This document shows, piece by piece, positions 62,119 to 64,000 of a stretch of DNA of 64,000 bases (its first letter is position 1; every line of letters starts with the position of its first letter). Under the pieces are notes generated by a model. It searched no databases. It was not told the DNA's origin and saw nothing but the letters and a program-made list of their open reading frames with translations. The position numbers and the translations under genes were made by a program. This stretch comes from Mesorhizobium sp. WSM3862 (GTDB taxonomy: Bacteria; Pseudomonadota; Alphaproteobacteria; Rhizobiales; Rhizobiaceae): assembly GCF_002294985.1 (NCBI RefSeq), contig NZ_NSGE01000003.1:248001-312000 (forward strand), given 5' to 3'.

Positions 62119-62565
62119 ATGCTGAAGAACCGAAATTTCCTTGCTCCTTGGTTCCGTTTCCGGGCTGACGCCGCGGGCACATCGGCGGTCGAGTTCGCCA
62201 TGCTGGCGCCGATCTTCATCCTGCTGTTGCTCGGAATGGTTGCATACGGAATCTATTTCGGCGCCAGCCATTCGGTCCAGCAGATCGCCGCGGACGCGGC
62301 GCGAACGGCGATCGCCGGCCTCAACCAGACGGAGCGCCAAGCGCTGGTCACCGATTTCATCAGCCATGACGTCGCGGGCTATGCTTTTGTCGACCCGAAA
62401 AAGCTGACGGTGGACGCCAAGGACAGTACCGTCGACGGCAGCCAGTTCATCGTCTCAGTCAGCTATGACGCGCGCGACCTGCCGATCTGGAGCCTGTTCC
62501 GGACACTGCCGTTGGCGGGGACCACGATCCAGCGCCAGTCGACGATCCGGGTCGGAGGCATATGA
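62119..62565 (+). CDS. TadE-like pilus assembly protein
   Basis: This 148-residue protein starts at ATG 62119. ADAAGTSAVEFAMLAPIFILLLLGMVAYGIYF is the TadE pseudopilin signature, with Glu at position 5 of the hydrophobic segment; a short periplasmic domain follows. It overlaps the next gene as ATGA. It is part of a Tad/Flp pilus locus, though no CpaF or Flp gene is in view. Confidence 0.9.
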   Translation: MLKNRNFLAPWFRFRADAAGTSAVEFAMLAPIFILLLLGMVAYGIYFGASHSVQQIAADAARTAIAGLNQTERQALVTDFISHDVAGYAFVDPKKLTVDAKDSTVDGSQFIVSVSYDARDLPIWSLFRTLPLAGTTIQRQSTIRVGGI

Positions 62566-64000
62566 TGCGCTACTCCGCGGGGGGAGTGATGGACGCTGCG
62601 CGACGGCTGATCGCCGATGGGCGCGCCAATTTCGCGGTTATGACCGCGCTCTGCACGCCAGTGGCGCTGACGCTGACCGCGTTCGCGATCGATGAGGGCT
62701 CGCTCTATAACGAACGCCGCGCCGCGCAGTCGATCGTCGACCTCGCCGCGATCACCGCCGCCGCCAACATCAACAAAGCCCAGCAAGCCGTACTGACGAC
62801 GTTGAAGGACAACGGAATCACGTCCGTCGCCGTGCAGCAGCAGGGCACCAACATCGTGCCGACCGCCAGCAAGGCGGTCGTCGAGGTCGTGCCCGGACGC
62901 TATTCGGGGGTCAGTTCCATCGCGGCCGGCAGCCGCTTCGAAGCGGGCAAGCTGCCCTACAATGCCGTCCAGGTGTCGATGAAGAAGCTCGGCACGCTCT
63001 ATTTCGCCGCTTCGGTGATGGCCCCGCCGGTGATCGGCACGACAGCCACCGCAAGCGCCCAGCCCGCAGCAGCATTCTCGGTCGGATCGCGGCTCGCCAG
63101 CGTCAATGGCGGCATCCTCAACGCGCTGCTCGGCGCGCTTCTGGGCGGCAACCTCTCGCTCAGCGTGATGGACTACAATTCGCTGATCTCGGCCGATGTC
63201 GACGTGCTTTCCTTCACCGATGCGCTGGCGACGCAGCTGCGTCTGACCGGTGTTACCTATTCGGATGTGCTCGGCTCGAAGGCAACGGTCGGCCAGATCG
63301 CCACCGCGATGGCCAACGTGCCCGGGCTCGACCGCACCGCCAAGCTCGCGCTGCAGACTCTGGCCTTGAGCGCCACCAACTCGGTCAAGATCCCGCTTAG
63401 CCATCTCGTCGACCTCGGTTCGGTGGGCAGTCTGGGGCTCGGACAGAAGCCCGCCGGGCTTTCGGTCAGCGCCAGCGCCATGAGCATGCTGAGCGCAGCC
63501 GCGGCGCTCGCCAACGGCACGAACAAGGTTACGGTCGACCTCGGGGCGACGATACCGGGACTGACATCGACGACGCTCCAGGTCGCCATCGGCGAACCCA
63601 TGCAGTCCTCGCCATGGCTGGCGGTGGGAGAATTGGGCACGGTGGTGCGCACGGCGCAGACGCGCATCAAGCTCAATGCCAGCGTCGGGATTGGGAACGG
63701 GAACAACGGCAATGGCTTCGGCAACGGCACCGGAAATGGCACAGCCGGCATTAATCTGGGCGGCGGCGTCAAACTGCTTGCCGTCAACCTGCCGCTCAAT
63801 ATCGAGGTCGCTTATGCCGAAGCCAAGCTGACCGACATCAGCTGCCCGACCGGCCGCTCCAGCATCAAGGTCTCCATCGCCGCGCAGCCGGGCGTCGTCG
63901 CGGCCCATCTCGCCGACAGCAACGCCAGCGGCTTCGCGGATTTCGGCAAGCCGCAATCCTTCAGCGACGCCGACATCGCCGACGTCAGCCTCAAGATGAT
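62562..64000 (+). CDS. TadG-like pilus assembly protein, partial
   Basis: It starts at ATG 62562 in the overlap with tadE and runs off the right edge after about 479 residues. The N-terminus (RLIADGRANFAVMTALCTPVALTLTAFAIDEGSLYNERRAAQSIVDLAAITAA) is the TadG membrane anchor and first beta segment. A Gly-Asn repeat region (GNGNNGNGFGNGTGNG) is near residue 385. No stop is reached in the window. Confidence 0.88.
   Translation, partial: MMRYSAGGVMDAARRLIADGRANFAVMTALCTPVALTLTAFAIDEGSLYNERRAAQSIVDLAAITAAANINKAQQAVLTTLKDNGITSVAVQQQGTNIVPTASKAVVEVVPGRYSGVSSIAAGSRFEAGKLPYNAVQVSMKKLGTLYFAASVMAPPVIGTTATASAQPAAAFSVGSRLASVNGGILNALLGALLGGNLSLSVMDYNSLISADVDVLSFTDALATQLRLTGVTYSDVLGSKATVGQIATAMANVPGLDRTAKLALQTLALSATNSVKIPLSHLVDLGSVGSLGLGQKPAGLSVSASAMSMLSAAAALANGTNKVTVDLGATIPGLTSTTLQVAIGEPMQSSPWLAVGELGTVVRTAQTRIKLNASVGIGNGNNGNGFGNGTGNGTAGINLGGGVKLLAVNLPLNIEVAYAEAKLTDISCPTGRSSIKVSIAAQPGVVAAHLADSNASGFADFGKPQSFSDADIADVSLKM

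Overview
The window is high-GC alphaproteobacterial DNA. Gene content and protein style (HWE kinase, RepB-C/serine recombinase pair, rhizobial-type excisionase/integrase, amino acid:[carrier protein] ligase cluster, Tad pilus genes) fit the Rhizobiales, most likely Mesorhizobium or a close Phyllobacteriaceae relative. That assignment is an inference from gene families; no rRNA or other marker is present.

About three quarters of the window (1 to about 47,800) is one large prophage, cut off at the left edge inside the tail sheath gene. Its right end is marked by a tyrosine integrase, a perfect palindrome and a 45-bp 3' half of tRNA-Pro(CGG), the expected attR. From 18.6 kb down to 1 the minus strand carries the structural operon. 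It combines a lambda-type head module (TerS, gpA terminase, gpB portal, gpW-like connector, S49 protease with nested scaffold, decoration and gpE-type capsid) with a P2/Mu-type contractile tail (gpV, gp25, gpJ, gpI, DUF4815 protein, fibre, sheath). From 25.5 to 20.6 kb is the early/replication operon (Cro-like, three small HTH proteins, DNA methyltransferase, primase, D5 helicase). It diverges from a CI/S24 repressor at 25.55 kb. A second early block (44.9-47.7 kb, plus strand) holds an HD phosphohydrolase, the excisionase and the integrase. It is preceded by a near-identical copy of the operator/promoter found next to cI.

Between the two operator copies (26-44 kb) lies a mosaic accessory region. 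It includes a protein with eleven tandem DPNRN-type octapeptides, a scrambled remnant of a second cI, small membrane proteins, a nucleoside-deoxyribosyltransferase/TIR-like protein interrupted by a frameshift, a staphylococcal-type nuclease, lipoproteins, a serine recombinase coupled to a RepB-C-like protein, a truncated HicB, an HWE histidine kinase and a methyltransferase. It ends with a cassette of SARP/TPR regulator, PAP2/haloperoxidase-like enzyme with a Gly-Arg tract, cytoplasmic subtilase and class III nucleotide cyclase.

Right of the att site the host chromosome resumes. A tightly packed minus-strand operon encodes an acyl carrier protein, acyl-CoA dehydrogenase, amino acid:[carrier protein] ligase, DUF1839 protein, GH2 glycosidase-like protein and a tandem alpha/beta hydrolase, probably an uncharacterised aminoacyl-carrier-protein pathway. 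It is followed by an oligopeptide ABC transporter operon (oppA-B-C-DF) and, divergently, TadE and TadG-like pilus genes running off the right edge.
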